Part shown: positions 1-9,005 of the stretch, piece by piece
How positions within the stretch are numbered: the first letter of the stretch is position 1
Layout of the letters: the number at the start of each line of letters is the position of its first letter
Source of the DNA: Pseudomonas sp. DC1.2
GTDB lineage: Bacteria; Pseudomonadota; Gammaproteobacteria; Pseudomonadales; Pseudomonadaceae
Reading direction: 5' to 3'
NCBI RefSeq assembly: GCF_034351645.1
Contig: NZ_CP133782.1
Location: forward strand, 5,672,001-5,736,000
DNA: 64,000 nt
The notes under the pieces: model-generated
The model's input: the letters and a program-made list of their open reading frames with translations, nothing else
Databases searched by the model: none
What the model was told of the DNA's origin: nothing
Program-made: the position numbers and the translations under genes

Positions 1-1893
1 TCGACCTTGCAGTTCGGGCAGGATCTGCATTTGGGTGCGGTTGCGCTCATTCCATGGTTTGAGCAGGAAGCCGCCAATCCCGGACTGCACGCCGTTATAG
101 CCGTTGATCTGGAAAGACGAGTAGTACTCCGGGAAGGCTTTGAAGATATCGATGAATTCGTCGGTGTAAGTATTCAAGTAATTCAGGTTGGTCGGTTGAG
201 GCGCACTGGACATCATGAAAATGATGCCTTGGTCTTCAGCCGGCGCCAGCTCCGACTTGGTGAATTTGAGGAACACTGGAATCAGGCACAACACAATCAC
301 GGCAAACACCAGTACCACTGGCCGTGTATTCAGAGTGCCATGCAGCAGCAGTTGATAACGCCGTTTGAGGCTTTCGAAAATACGGTCCAGTCGGTGGGCG
401 AGCCCCGAACTGCTGGCCTCGGGACGAAGCAACAGAGCGCACATCATCGGCGAAAGTGTCAACGCGACAATGCCGGAAATCACCACCGCACCGGCCAGAG
501 TCAAGGCGAATTCCTTGAACAGTGCACCGGTCAAACCATCCAGGAACCCAATTGGCGCATAGACCGCCGCCAAAGTGACGGTCATGGAAATCACCGGCAG
601 GGCAATTTCCCGCGCGCCCTCAAGCGCCGCGTCCATCGGTCCCTTGCCGTCCTCGATATGTCGGTGAATATTTTCGACCACGACGATCGCATCGTCTACC
701 ACCAGACCGATCGCCAGGACCATCGCCAATAGAGTCAGCAGGTTGATCGAGTACCCCATCATCTGCATGAAGAACATTACGCCAATCATCGACAGCGGAA
801 TGGTGACCACCGGGATCACTACCGACCTTAGCGCCCCCAAAAACAGGAACACCACCACGATCACGATCAGCACAGCTTCAAACAGCGTCTTCACCACTTC
901 ATTGATCGACGCCTGGATAAATTGTGTGGCGTCATAGGCTATATCTACCTTGAGGCTGGGCGGCAGTTGAGTCTCCAGCTCAGGCATGAGCTTGCGTACT
1001 TCCTTGATCACGTCCAGCGGGTTGGCGCTCGGTGTCGCCTTGATGGCGATGTAAACCGAAGGTGTGCCACCAAAGGAGCTGATGGCGTTGTAGTTTTCCG
1101 CACCCATTTCCACCCGCGCCACATCCCCCAATAACACTCGGCTATCGCCATCGGTTTTCAGGGTGATGGCAGCAAAGGCTTCGGCGGTTTTCAGATCGGT
1201 ACTGGCGTTAATACTGGTAACCACATATTCGCCTTTTACCTCACCGGCAGCCGAAAGGTAGTTGTATCGGCGTACCGCTGCGGTGACATCGTTGGCGCTC
1301 AAGCCGAACCCCGCAAGCTTCACCGGGTCGAGCCACAGGCGCATGGCAAATACCTGACTGCCGAGGATTTCGGCTTCGGCCATCCCAGGCAGCGTGGCGA
1401 GCTTGGGCTGGATTACCCGAGACAGGTAGTCGGTGATTTGCGAATTATTCAGTTGCCGGCTGGAAAAGCTGATGTACATGAGCGCCGAGGCGTCAGCGGC
1501 CTCCTTGCTCAGCACCGGGTCTTCGGCGTCCTGTGGCAGCTTGTTCTTGACCTCGTTAGCCTTGGCCAACAGTTCGGTAAACAGACGATCGCTGTTAGAC
1601 CCGATGCGTGCGTAGATCGAAATCACCGAAAAATTCTGGCGGCTGACCGACGTCATATAGTCAATGCCCTCGGCACTGGCCAGGCTTTGCTGCAACGGTT
1701 GGGTGATATAGCCCTGAATGGTTTCGGCATTCGCACCTGGGTATGCGGTAGTGACTGTGATCAGTGCGTTCTCCATCTTCGGGAATTGCCGCAACGCCAG
1801 CTTGCTGTAAGCCTGAAACCCCAGCAGCATGATCAACAGACTGACCACCACGGCCAACACCGGGCGGCGAATGAAAACATCGGTGAACTTCAT
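1..1893 (-). CDS. RND-family multidrug efflux permease (partial, N-terminal part)
   Basis: Inner-membrane proton/drug antiporter of the AcrB/MexB type, cut by the left window edge: about 631 of roughly 1,000-1,030 expected residues are visible. The start MKFTDVFIRRPVLAVVVS is the usual RND N-terminus leading into TM1. A TM4 motif GLVVDDAIVVVENIHRH near residue 400 carries the paired aspartates of the proton relay. Its ATG overlaps the TGA of the upstream membrane fusion gene by four bases (ATGA), so the two are translationally coupled. Substrate cannot be read from the sequence, and no outer-membrane partner is seen. Family call is firm; subfamily is not. Confidence 0.93.
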   Translation of the reverse strand, partial: MKFTDVFIRRPVLAVVVSLLIMLLGFQAYSKLALRQFPKMENALITVTTAYPGANAETIQGYITQPLQQSLASAEGIDYMTSVSRQNFSVISIYARIGSNSDRLFTELLAKANEVKNKLPQDAEDPVLSKEAADASALMYISFSSRQLNNSQITDYLSRVIQPKLATLPGMAEAEILGSQVFAMRLWLDPVKLAGFGLSANDVTAAVRRYNYLSAAGEVKGEYVVTSINASTDLKTAEAFAAITLKTDGDSRVLLGDVARVEMGAENYNAISSFGGTPSVYIAIKATPSANPLDVIKEVRKLMPELETQLPPSLKVDIAYDATQFIQASINEVVKTLFEAVLIVIVVVFLFLGALRSVVIPVVTIPLSMIGVMFFMQMMGYSINLLTLLAMVLAIGLVVDDAIVVVENIHRHIEDGKGPMDAALEGAREIALPVISMTVTLAAVYAPIGFLDGLTGALFKEFALTLAGAVVISGIVALTLSPMMCALLLRPEASSSGLAHRLDRIFESLKRRYQLLLHGTLNTRPVVLVFAVIVLCLIPVFLKFTKSELAPAEDQGIIFMMSSAPQPTNLNYLNTYTDEFIDIFKAFPEYYSSFQINGYNGVQSGIGGFLLKPWNERNRTQMQILPELQGR

Positions 1894-3050
1894 AGCGCAC
1901 CTTCAGCGAGGGCTGGTTGGTCAGGCACTGCTGGCTGATTCTTGTCAGGGCTGATGGCGACAGGGGTACCGGTTTCCAGCTTGAGCTGGCCGGCGCTGAC
2001 CACCTGATCACCATTTTTCAATCCGCGCGTTATCAGCACCAGACCGCCTCGCCGCTCGCCAGTTTCTACAAAACGCCGTTCGGCAATCAGGACGGGCTGG
2101 TTGTTGGCGTCTTTTTCCACGCTGCCGTCATCGGCTTTTTTCTGCGTGATGGCATATACCGAGTTGCCGTAAAGGGTGAACGTAATCGCGCTTTCCGGGA
2201 GCACAATCTCAACCTTCGGATCAGGCAGCAACACCCGCAGGCTGGCGAACATGCCGGGGAGCAGTTTGTTGTCAGGGTTGGCCAGGGTGGCGCGCACCAA
2301 CAAATTGCGCGTGGTGTTCTCAACCTTTGGGTTGATGGCACTGATGGTGCCGGGAAAGGCTTGTTGCGGGTAGGCCGACACCTCGACCTGCACGCCTTGC
2401 CCGATTGCCACTTTAGGCACCGATTGTTCGGGAAGATAAAAGTCGACGTAGAGGCTGCTCAGGTCCTGCAAAGTGGCAATCACAGTGCCGCTGGCCAGGT
2501 AATCGCCGACATCGACCTGACGAATACCGATGACACCGCCGAACGGCGCTAAAATGTGCTTCTTAGCCAGGGACGCCTTGAGTTGATTGACGGTGGCCAG
2601 GTTCTTTTGCAATTGGGCCGAGAGTCGATCGAACTCACCTTTGGAGATGGCCCGATCACCGACCAATTGGCTGCCGCGTCCAAAATCCAGCTTTGCCAGG
2701 CCAAGATCGGCCTGGGCGGTTTCGAGCAGCGCCTGCTCTACCGCGCTATCGAGCTGAACCAGAGGTTGTCCGACCTTCACCGTTTGCCCTGATTCGAACT
2801 GCACGTCCTTGACGGTGCCGGCAATCTCCAGGCTCAGGTTTACGCCGCGCAGTGCCTTGAGCGAGCCCACCGCCGGCAATCGCTCCTGCCATTTCTGCTC
2901 CTGCGCCGTCACCACGGCCACACTGACTGGAGGGCGGGGTGTGGAAAAACCCTGTACTTGCTGATAGATGGAATAAGCCTTGTAGCTCGCCAGCATCAAT
3001 ACAACACACAGAGAAACACCCAACATGATCATCATGCGACGGCGCAGCAT
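1890..3050 (-). CDS. RND efflux periplasmic adaptor (membrane fusion protein)
   Basis: 386-residue HlyD/AcrA-type adaptor that bridges the RND permease and an outer-membrane channel. An N-terminal membrane anchor (about residues 5-25) is followed by a lipoyl-like half (GTVKDVQFESGQTVKVGQPL), an alpha-helical hairpin rich in Gln/Leu/Ala (about 105-165), the second lipoyl half (ILAPFGGVIGIRQVDVGDYL), a beta-barrel domain and a C-terminal membrane-proximal domain. It is the first gene of a two-gene operon with the permease and overlaps it by ATGA. No regulator gene is adjacent, because the neighbouring DNA is the attTn7 island. Confidence 0.93.
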   Translation of the reverse strand: MLRRRMMIMLGVSLCVVLMLASYKAYSIYQQVQGFSTPRPPVSVAVVTAQEQKWQERLPAVGSLKALRGVNLSLEIAGTVKDVQFESGQTVKVGQPLVQLDSAVEQALLETAQADLGLAKLDFGRGSQLVGDRAISKGEFDRLSAQLQKNLATVNQLKASLAKKHILAPFGGVIGIRQVDVGDYLASGTVIATLQDLSSLYVDFYLPEQSVPKVAIGQGVQVEVSAYPQQAFPGTISAINPKVENTTRNLLVRATLANPDNKLLPGMFASLRVLLPDPKVEIVLPESAITFTLYGNSVYAITQKKADDGSVEKDANNQPVLIAERRFVETGERRGGLVLITRGLKNGDQVVSAGQLKLETGTPVAISPDKNQPAVPDQPALAEGAL

Positions 3051-3549
3051 ATTCCGATTCCTTGGAAAATTTGAACACCCGAAGTCAAAGCAACTTGCAC
3101 ATTACTCCAGGTAACAAAATGTTTCCAATAGCTAAAACCGACACGTCGGGACGTTGGATCACTAGACCCTCTACCTAGAGCCTCGCGCGAGATATTGAAA
3201 TTTTCTATGCAGCGGATTCTTTCGTGATCGCGCCGGGTAAAAGTGGTTTTTTCGGGTATGTGCTTGCTGGCAATCGCCGAGTCCAACGTTTGGTTCAAAA
3301 ACAGCTGAGATTATCCTGCCCAGAATTCGAACAGGCGTCCCACGTCTCCCTCAAGTAGACCCTCATGCTGCGCGTGCTCCACAGAGAGCCATAAGCGTGG
3401 CGTCCCGAGTGGCTGCTTATCGAGTTAGCTGGTTTACTCTGCCAAATCGGTAAGATGACCTTCGACGCGTATTCCGCCTCACTTTTGAATAGCATCTGAC
3501 TGTGCATCGATGCTCTACCAACCATCTCCCTGATGAAGGCTAGCGAGAA
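3051..3549. other. Gene-less left flank of the attTn7 island
   Basis: About 500 bases between the efflux operon and the small ORF behind tnsB. The frames open here (for example minus-strand frames at 3032-3298 and 3295-3525) have no recognisable domain and poor start contexts, so I do not call genes. The left end of the Tn7-like element should lie here, but I see no clear copy of the 20-bp repeats found beside glmS. The stretch GCTAAAACCGAC at 3131-3142 is only a weak match. The efflux operon promoter must lie near the low-coordinate end. Confidence 0.5.
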
Positions 3550-3717
3550 CTAGTTGGGAATGAAGATCTGCTTTAACATATTTGCCAATTGCTCAGAGGC
3601 AATCAAAGCATCAAGGGAATCAAGCGCAGCAACGGGGTCAGGCCTGACCGTGACCTTCGCGCGGATCTTCTCGATGTCCAGGCATTCACTGAACCGGTCA
3701 ACGATCACCTTGTTCAT
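3550..3717 (-). CDS. 55-residue ORF coupled to tnsB (unknown; possible tnsC remnant)
   Basis: The ATG overlaps the tnsB stop as ATGA, the same coupling seen between tnsA and tnsB, so this is the third cistron of the operon. The translated product begins MNKVIVDRFSECLDIEKIRA, ends LKQIFIPN and stops at TAG. It has no Walker motif or other domain I recognise. In Tn7 the gene in this place is tnsC, an AAA+ ATPase of about 555 residues. The ORF may be the start of a deleted tnsC or a distinct small protein. The same frame stays open beyond the TAG for about 75 codons (to 3295) without resembling an ATPase. Confidence 0.5.
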   Translation of the reverse strand: MNKVIVDRFSECLDIEKIRAKVTVRPDPVAALDSLDALIASEQLANMLKQIFIPN

Positions 3718-5723
3718 TTGGCCTTTCCTATGAAGCGCTCGTAATCTGCTGCATCACGCTGCGCTGACGCGTTTTTCGCAGGTCGTCCCGTTCTCCTATC
3801 TCCAGCATGCCAGTCCTCTCCGGTTTCCTGTTTGAACCGGTCCTTAAAATACTGCTGTACAGCAGGAATTTCATCATAAAGGGCAGCATCTCCTTTACGT
3901 CGCATTTGATCATACAACTGCAAGTCGCGAAGCGAGATGTCGACGGTCCCCTCCAGAGTTCGTTGAGAACTTACGAAATCCAATTCATAAAGCCTACCGC
4001 ATACCTCGATCCAAATATGGCGGACGCACATTATTAAGGTGTATGCAGTGGTTTTTATCACGCCATCTTTTGCAACTCGATCGAATACCCCTGTGGCGAC
4101 AAGCTCCGCAGATCTATATTTGCGACCGTAAAAATACACAGCGTCATTTCGAATTGCCGCCGGGCGCACAGCGAGAAACTCTCGAATCGCAGTGTGGAAC
4201 TGCATACTGTCCGCAGAGTTTCGACCTCGTTGATCCCAGTAGTTGAAAATTGCGAGGGGGGTGGGCTTGACTCCAGCGAGGACCAGCTCGTCGTCCAAGC
4301 GACCGCTGGCATCAGACGCATGGTTGTCCATAAGGACTTGGAGGATCTCCCGCTTAGCCATGTGTACGAAATTAAGCCGACTATGTACGAAGGTAGGCTG
4401 ATCCAGCGTCTTCTTGTCTCGTGGATGAGATGCCTCAACGGTGGCCTTGGACTGCCCTGAAAATACAGGGGTGGTTTCAAAGGTACCCAGCCAGTTGATC
4501 GCCGATTCCACGTCGAAGTTCGCTCCCGGTCCGCGATCAAATATGAGCCCGCGTGAAAGGCCCTCACTTGGCCATTCGTCGGGCCCGACAGTCAGCCCAA
4601 ATAACTCCGCGAATTTGACTTTATCGGCAGCCATTGAGAACAGGCACATTTTGTACGCATCCATAGTCTCCTTGCCTTCAGCAAAGCCGATCCCGATCAC
4701 GAGTCCTGAAAGGCAACAAACTCCTCGAACGACACAAAAACTATCAACCGCGCTCCCTTCCGAAATGCCCGAGAGCTTTTCAGATATGTAGTAGCCATCA
4801 AACTCTACACGTTGGTTTACGTTAAGTAGGCGGTCAGCAAAGCTTCCCTGGGAGCCGGTATTGGCGCGGGTTTTGTGCTCACCTCTGACGGCAATAGAGC
4901 GTTGTCTTGGGCTAAATCGATGATCTATTTGAGTTCTGACTTGAGAGCGTGTAGGAAACGGCCCGTTACTAGGATGGATGAACTCAATTTTGCCATTCCT
5001 TTTTACGGCGTTGCAGCCGAACTTCTTTGTTACGATTTCACGGTATATGTCGTTAGCTGTTTTATTCGGAGCCCTGAACTCGACATATCCTTCAATTATT
5101 TTTTCCTTCATTTCCGCGTCTGCCCGAAAGCCCCAATGCTTGCCCTTTGACGAAGGGCGTCCCAGCCTGCGGACGTATGAGGGATCATCACGATTCCAAC
5201 CTCCAATACGATGAAGGGGAGGCATCAAAGTCCATTTATTGCGGCCAAAAACGATGTATGTGTAGAACCAGAGCCGCAAGCGCGAAGTGTTCTGGATAGG
5301 CTTCAAGGCCTTGGCGTGAGCGTTAATGATGTTGTCCGGATTATCGCTTGCCAGAATCTCGCCTAGCCGGAGGACGAGTTCAGAAATGGCTGCGAAACGC
5401 CGGTTGACCTTCTGGTCGTAACTCTCATTAGTTGAAATACGCAGCACCTCTCGCTGAGCTACGGAGAGTCCATTGACCGGCTCAAGCCAGGGGGGGATTT
5501 TATCCGCCGGGCCGTCCTCCAAAATCAAGCCGGCTTCAAGCGCTTCCTCGAATTCAAACCTCGTTAAAGTGATCAGATGCGATCTGATCTTACGACCGTC
5601 GTCGCAGAAATTGATCAGTCGCACCCGATTGGTGCTCCCATCGCTGTGAAGGAAGTGATAGGTCTTGCCTTTCTCCAGGTAACAAAAACCCTCGGGAGCA
5701 ATAAGCCTGGCACCAGCCATCAT
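3714..5723 (-). CDS. tnsB: TnsB-like DDE transposase
   Basis: 669-residue transposase of the Tn7 TnsB / Mu MuA superfamily, which cuts the 3' ends of the element and joins them to target DNA. The catalytic triad is intact by eye: D309 (VEFDGYY), D396 (LIFDRGPGAN) and E430 (SKATVEASHPR). The spacings of 87 and 34 residues closely follow those of Tn7 TnsB. N-terminal residues about 1-290 would hold the helix-turn-helix DNA-binding domains. A basic C-terminal tail (about 625-669) is where TnsB contacts TnsC. It overlaps tnsA upstream (ATGA) and a 55-codon ORF downstream (ATGA). It is longer at the N-terminus than a bare rve domain and shows no frameshift, so it is probably functional as an enzyme. 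Confidence 0.9.
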   Translation of the reverse strand: MMAGARLIAPEGFCYLEKGKTYHFLHSDGSTNRVRLINFCDDGRKIRSHLITLTRFEFEEALEAGLILEDGPADKIPPWLEPVNGLSVAQREVLRISTNESYDQKVNRRFAAISELVLRLGEILASDNPDNIINAHAKALKPIQNTSRLRLWFYTYIVFGRNKWTLMPPLHRIGGWNRDDPSYVRRLGRPSSKGKHWGFRADAEMKEKIIEGYVEFRAPNKTANDIYREIVTKKFGCNAVKRNGKIEFIHPSNGPFPTRSQVRTQIDHRFSPRQRSIAVRGEHKTRANTGSQGSFADRLLNVNQRVEFDGYYISEKLSGISEGSAVDSFCVVRGVCCLSGLVIGIGFAEGKETMDAYKMCLFSMAADKVKFAELFGLTVGPDEWPSEGLSRGLIFDRGPGANFDVESAINWLGTFETTPVFSGQSKATVEASHPRDKKTLDQPTFVHSRLNFVHMAKREILQVLMDNHASDASGRLDDELVLAGVKPTPLAIFNYWDQRGRNSADSMQFHTAIREFLAVRPAAIRNDAVYFYGRKYRSAELVATGVFDRVAKDGVIKTTAYTLIMCVRHIWIEVCGRLYELDFVSSQRTLEGTVDISLRDLQLYDQMRRKGDAALYDEIPAVQQYFKDRFKQETGEDWHAGDRRTGRPAKNASAQRDAADYERFIGKAK

Positions 5724-6757
5724 GATTCTTTCTCCTGAAAGAGGGTCCCGTAGACCTTCAGGAGATCACCGTCATCTGTCGATAAAGGATGATCAATCAG
5801 GATTGGCTTGAAGAAATTGATGGGAAGCCTGCGCTCCCAGATGTCCTGGTAGATTTTTGAAATGAATTGATCACGTCGGCCCCAACGTTCTGCATATTTG
5901 ATCGCCAGATAGGCAACGGGCTCACCGACGCTAACAGCTTCTCGAACAGCATCACTGAAGTCATCCAGCAGGCTGCGTTCGAGCGTCAGTGGGACCTGGT
6001 GGGTGGTAAACAGTAAATCCAAATTAGCAATCACTGTGGGAGGGAGCTCTTCCAAAGACACTTGCACGGTCCGTATACCCGCGCTGGCGTAGTACATCTT
6101 TTCCAGCTTGGCTCGAAGAAATGCATGATCCCGATCCTTCTTCTGCTGCACCGGAGTCTTCGGGCTCGACAGCCTGCGTTCACCAAATGCGTCTTTACGA
6201 TCTTTTACTGTCCAGTTGACGGCATATGGAATGCCTTCCGCTCCTTTCAAATACAGCAACAGGTCGCCCTGATAAGGAAACGGAATTTTCGTCCGACGGC
6301 CGTCGGGCAAATCGACAGCGATTTCGTAATGCTTGAACCCAATCTCTTTTGCGACCTCGACCGTCCCTCTCACCGAAGGCAGAAAAATGCCTTTCGTTAA
6401 TGGGTGACCGCGCAATGGATTGCCGGATTTCAACGGCCATAGCATTTTTTGCTCGTGCAGATCGAACAAATCGGGATGGGAAAGTGCCAATTGGGTGAAC
6501 ACTTTCTCAGGGGTGGATAGCGCATGCACCTCGCGACCGAGCACGCGGCTATTGAGTCTGCAGATACGCGATCCCTTCGGAGCTTCGCGTGGCTTAGCTA
6601 GGGTCGAGGGGATGTACGTGTCACCCCAGTCAAAGCTGCTTTGGCGACTGAGGATTAATTTAATTCGTTCTTCCGGCGTCATATACGCATTCCATTTTCC
6701 GGGTGTTACGTCATCACATCGCTTGGGGATAAAACTCTTAAGCTCATGAAAACCCAT
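5720..6757 (-). CDS. tnsA: TnsA-like endonuclease
   Basis: 345-residue protein in the TnsA position, immediately upstream of and overlapping tnsB. TnsA is a restriction-enzyme-like nuclease that cuts the 5' ends of Tn7, giving cut-and-paste movement. Candidate active-site residues are E84 (STPEKVF) or E102 (DLHEQKML), D165 (PYQGDLLLYL) and K185 (NWTVKD), in the E...D...K order of the family. The C-terminal third would be the winged-helix domain that contacts TnsC. It is longer than Tn7 TnsA (273 residues). The annotated ATG has a weak ribosome binding site; an internal Met at residue 26 is an alternative start. The assignment rests on position and motif spacing. Confidence 0.82.
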   Translation of the reverse strand: MGFHELKSFIPKRCDDVTPGKWNAYMTPEERIKLILSRQSSFDWGDTYIPSTLAKPREAPKGSRICRLNSRVLGREVHALSTPEKVFTQLALSHPDLFDLHEQKMLWPLKSGNPLRGHPLTKGIFLPSVRGTVEVAKEIGFKHYEIAVDLPDGRRTKIPFPYQGDLLLYLKGAEGIPYAVNWTVKDRKDAFGERRLSSPKTPVQQKKDRDHAFLRAKLEKMYYASAGIRTVQVSLEELPPTVIANLDLLFTTHQVPLTLERSLLDDFSDAVREAVSVGEPVAYLAIKYAERWGRRDQFISKIYQDIWERRLPINFFKPILIDHPLSTDDGDLLKVYGTLFQEKES

Positions 6758-7318
6758 GTATTACGGGCTCGAACAAAGGTCGGTTCTGTGGATAACACCA
6801 ACTTTCCTGTGGACGAACGATACCGTGCGAGACTTGACGTCTCGCAGGCGGGAATAGAGAATGGAAAGGTCAGCGGTCTAACCTGACTTATCCACAGGGG
6901 CCCAAGTTGGCGCTTGGGTCCCCTGTCTCTTAGTTTCTCGATTAATATTATAGATACGCGATAAGTATTCCTTTGTCGGATGCTAGTATTACTTCCGCGG
7001 TTAGCGGGGAGTGCAATTTTAGTACGAGCTTCATTCAAAGAATTGACGAAGCATCGAAACCAAAAAACGAATTATGGTAACGCCTGAAATTGTTGCATGA
7101 CAATAAAAAGAATCATTATGTAACGCGTGTGGTGCTGCATTCCTTATGCTAAGCATGGACGGTTAATTCCATGTAATCACGATTGTAAAACCGCGCTCAC
7201 CGCACCTATAGCGTGCAATGGAATTAAAAGAGTCGGGTTTTATCTCTCATCGTGATTTATGGGGATCCAGTAACCTCGCCTATTCTAAAGCCCCATCCGA
7301 CTGATAGCTCTTTAGGTC
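6758..7318. promoter_or_regulatory. Divergent tnsA / tnsD control region
   Basis: 561 AT-rich bases between two divergent genes. Seen in it: two exact DnaA-box 9-mers (6787-6795 and 6888-6896); a hairpin with a 7-bp stem at 6827-6845 (GCGAGAC/GTCTCGC); a longer stem at 6897-6923 (GGGGCCCAAG pairing with CTTGGGTCCCC, one bulge); an interrupted palindrome CATGGA...TCCATG at 7154-7173; and GAATTAAAA at 7221-7229, the core of the 20-bp repeats found beside glmS. In Tn7, TnsB represses its own operon by binding end repeats next to tnsA, so these could be TnsB sites or operators. That function is inference. Confidence 0.45.
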
Positions 7319-8911
7319 ATGACTCGGCCAGACCCGATTTTGCGGTGGCTTGATGATGAGACATTTTTCAGCCTCTGCAGCCGCCAACACCAATTTCTGG
7401 GTCACCTGGACACTTCCAGCACGTTAGAGTGGCTGTTCGGTTCATCCCCGCGTTCTATCAGCCATGACTTTCCCAGTAACCTCAGCTCGCTAGACCTTCG
7501 GGTGACAGGCCTTTGGGGGGATTCCACATCGATTATCTATGAGCACACTATTCTCCCTCTGCTGATCCCGTTTCAGTGCAAAGATCGAATCAACAACGCT
7601 GTTCTAGCGATGAAAAGCCCATCAATTGGATCAATGAAGTACAGTCTCGGCCTTGTGACCGGGCGATTCGGTGCCGAGCATCCTTTGAAGGCTTGCACGT
7701 CTTGCATGCGAGAGGATCGTCTAACCCTTGGGGTCGCTTATTGGCACCTTACGCACCAATATCCAGGCGTAGTGTTGTGCCCCGTTCATGAAGTGCTTTT
7801 AAAGGATTGCGTCGAGAATCGGCAGTGGTCGGGGCGGTTTAAATGGATCCTTCCGAGCGAAGAGCTGTTTGAGTCGGACTCGCTACGCTATCCTAGCGAC
7901 GTAGCTAAAAATGCTCTTATAAAGATGAGTGAAGCAGTACTCGACGTTGTGTCTGTTGGTAAATCAAGGTGCTTCGACCCGGATATAGTCCAAAACGTGT
8001 ACAAGGATGCGCTCGATCTACTTGGAACAAGCTTCGATATGCGAGGCAGCATGGCAACCTCGTTCGCCGAATACGCATCGCTTATTCAACCATATTCGCC
8101 ATATACCTCCCTTCCAACTACGCCGTCAAAAGCGTCGGCTTTTATCGCACAAATGACGCGCAAAGCCCGTGGCAGATGCCATCCCCTAAAGCATTTGGTG
8201 CTGATCACTTGGCTATTTGGCCGGCTTGAGATCTTTATCGATCAATACGACATGTACAGTACAGCTAATTCATTAACTAAACCTAGCAAACTTTATTTCG
8301 CGGAAGAGGATCAACAGACTACTACCGATGAGATAAAAATTTCAGTTACTCGTAGGCCTAAAAAATTAAAACCTGAGTTACGTGCTGCAATCTTGGAAAG
8401 CCTGAAAAAAGGAGAAACAAAAGATAAAATTTGTTCTGAATTCAAAGTTTCAGTTAGCACCGTTAATCGACTTCTATCTTCAGATCGATTAGTAAAATCG
8501 TCAAGAAAAGAGAAGCAGTTAAGGGAAAATCTACGCACTTATCGTGCACAATGGGACCGTGCGATCAAAGAAAGCAACCAAATGTCGACAAACGACTTAC
8601 GATCAAGCATGCCTAATTTATATGCTTGGCTCTATCGAAATGATCGTGATTGGTTGCTAGAGCGTAATTCAGAATTGCCATGCGGACGGCTGGGAAATTA
8701 CTCATCCATCGACTGGGACAAGCGTGATGTATCACTCCAAGATCTGATACTTTCGAGGATGCATCAGGCGTATGGCGAATTCGGCCAACTGAGATTATCT
8801 AAAGCTGCGCTCTTCAACCTAGTTCCAAGTTTGTCCCGATCACTAGAAAAACGCACCCATTACCCTAAAACTCGATTTCTTCTTAGAGCACTATTACAAC
8901 AGAAGGAGTGA
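7319..8911 (+). CDS. tnsD: TnsD-like target selector (TniQ family, full length)
   Basis: 530 residues, close to the 508 of Tn7 TnsD, which binds the 3' end of glmS and directs insertion just downstream. The zinc site is C126-x2-C129-x24-C154-x2-H157 (ACTSC ... LCPVH), the same spacing as in Tn7 TnsD (C124, C127, C152, H155). A basic helix-turn-helix segment follows near residues 345-395 (KDKICSEFKVSVSTVNRLL), and a DNA-binding C-terminal region continues to the end, so the protein is not a short TniQ. It is transcribed divergently from tnsA rather than within the tnsABC operon as in Tn7. The start ATG has only a weak AGG upstream. Base composition is AT-richer than the host genes. Confidence 0.87.
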   Translation: MTRPDPILRWLDDETFFSLCSRQHQFLGHLDTSSTLEWLFGSSPRSISHDFPSNLSSLDLRVTGLWGDSTSIIYEHTILPLLIPFQCKDRINNAVLAMKSPSIGSMKYSLGLVTGRFGAEHPLKACTSCMREDRLTLGVAYWHLTHQYPGVVLCPVHEVLLKDCVENRQWSGRFKWILPSEELFESDSLRYPSDVAKNALIKMSEAVLDVVSVGKSRCFDPDIVQNVYKDALDLLGTSFDMRGSMATSFAEYASLIQPYSPYTSLPTTPSKASAFIAQMTRKARGRCHPLKHLVLITWLFGRLEIFIDQYDMYSTANSLTKPSKLYFAEEDQQTTTDEIKISVTRRPKKLKPELRAAILESLKKGETKDKICSEFKVSVSTVNRLLSSDRLVKSSRKEKQLRENLRTYRAQWDRAIKESNQMSTNDLRSSMPNLYAWLYRNDRDWLLERNSELPCGRLGNYSSIDWDKRDVSLQDLILSRMHQAYGEFGQLRLSKAALFNLVPSLSRSLEKRTHYPKTRFLLRALLQQKE

Positions 8912-9005
8912 CGGACGTCTCACCAGATTACGGAACTATCCGGAATCTTATCGCGGCCTAGCGCTATTAGGGACCTACTAAACGCTTAACAAAATAATTA
9001 GAACC

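Noticed and set aside
3087..3091. AAAGC as a target duplication matching AAAGC at 10379-10383
   Set aside because: Five bases are too common and the sequence inside the left copy does not begin like the right end.
3032..3298. 88-codon minus-strand ORF overlapping the start of the efflux adaptor gene
   Set aside because: Overlaps a real gene and has no family match that I recognise.
3301..3360. tRNA-like 3' half (minus strand GCCTG TTCGAATTC TGGGC)
   Set aside because: The loop has nine bases instead of seven and no matching acceptor, D or anticodon arms are found upstream.
3295..3525. 76-codon minus-strand ORF after the 55-codon ORF
   Set aside because: No ribosome binding site, no domain; it is in frame with the stop-terminated ORF upstream and may be decayed sequence.
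6706..7038. 110-codon minus-strand ORF before tnsA
   Set aside because: Covers the control region and the tnsA start in another frame; composition is not protein-like.
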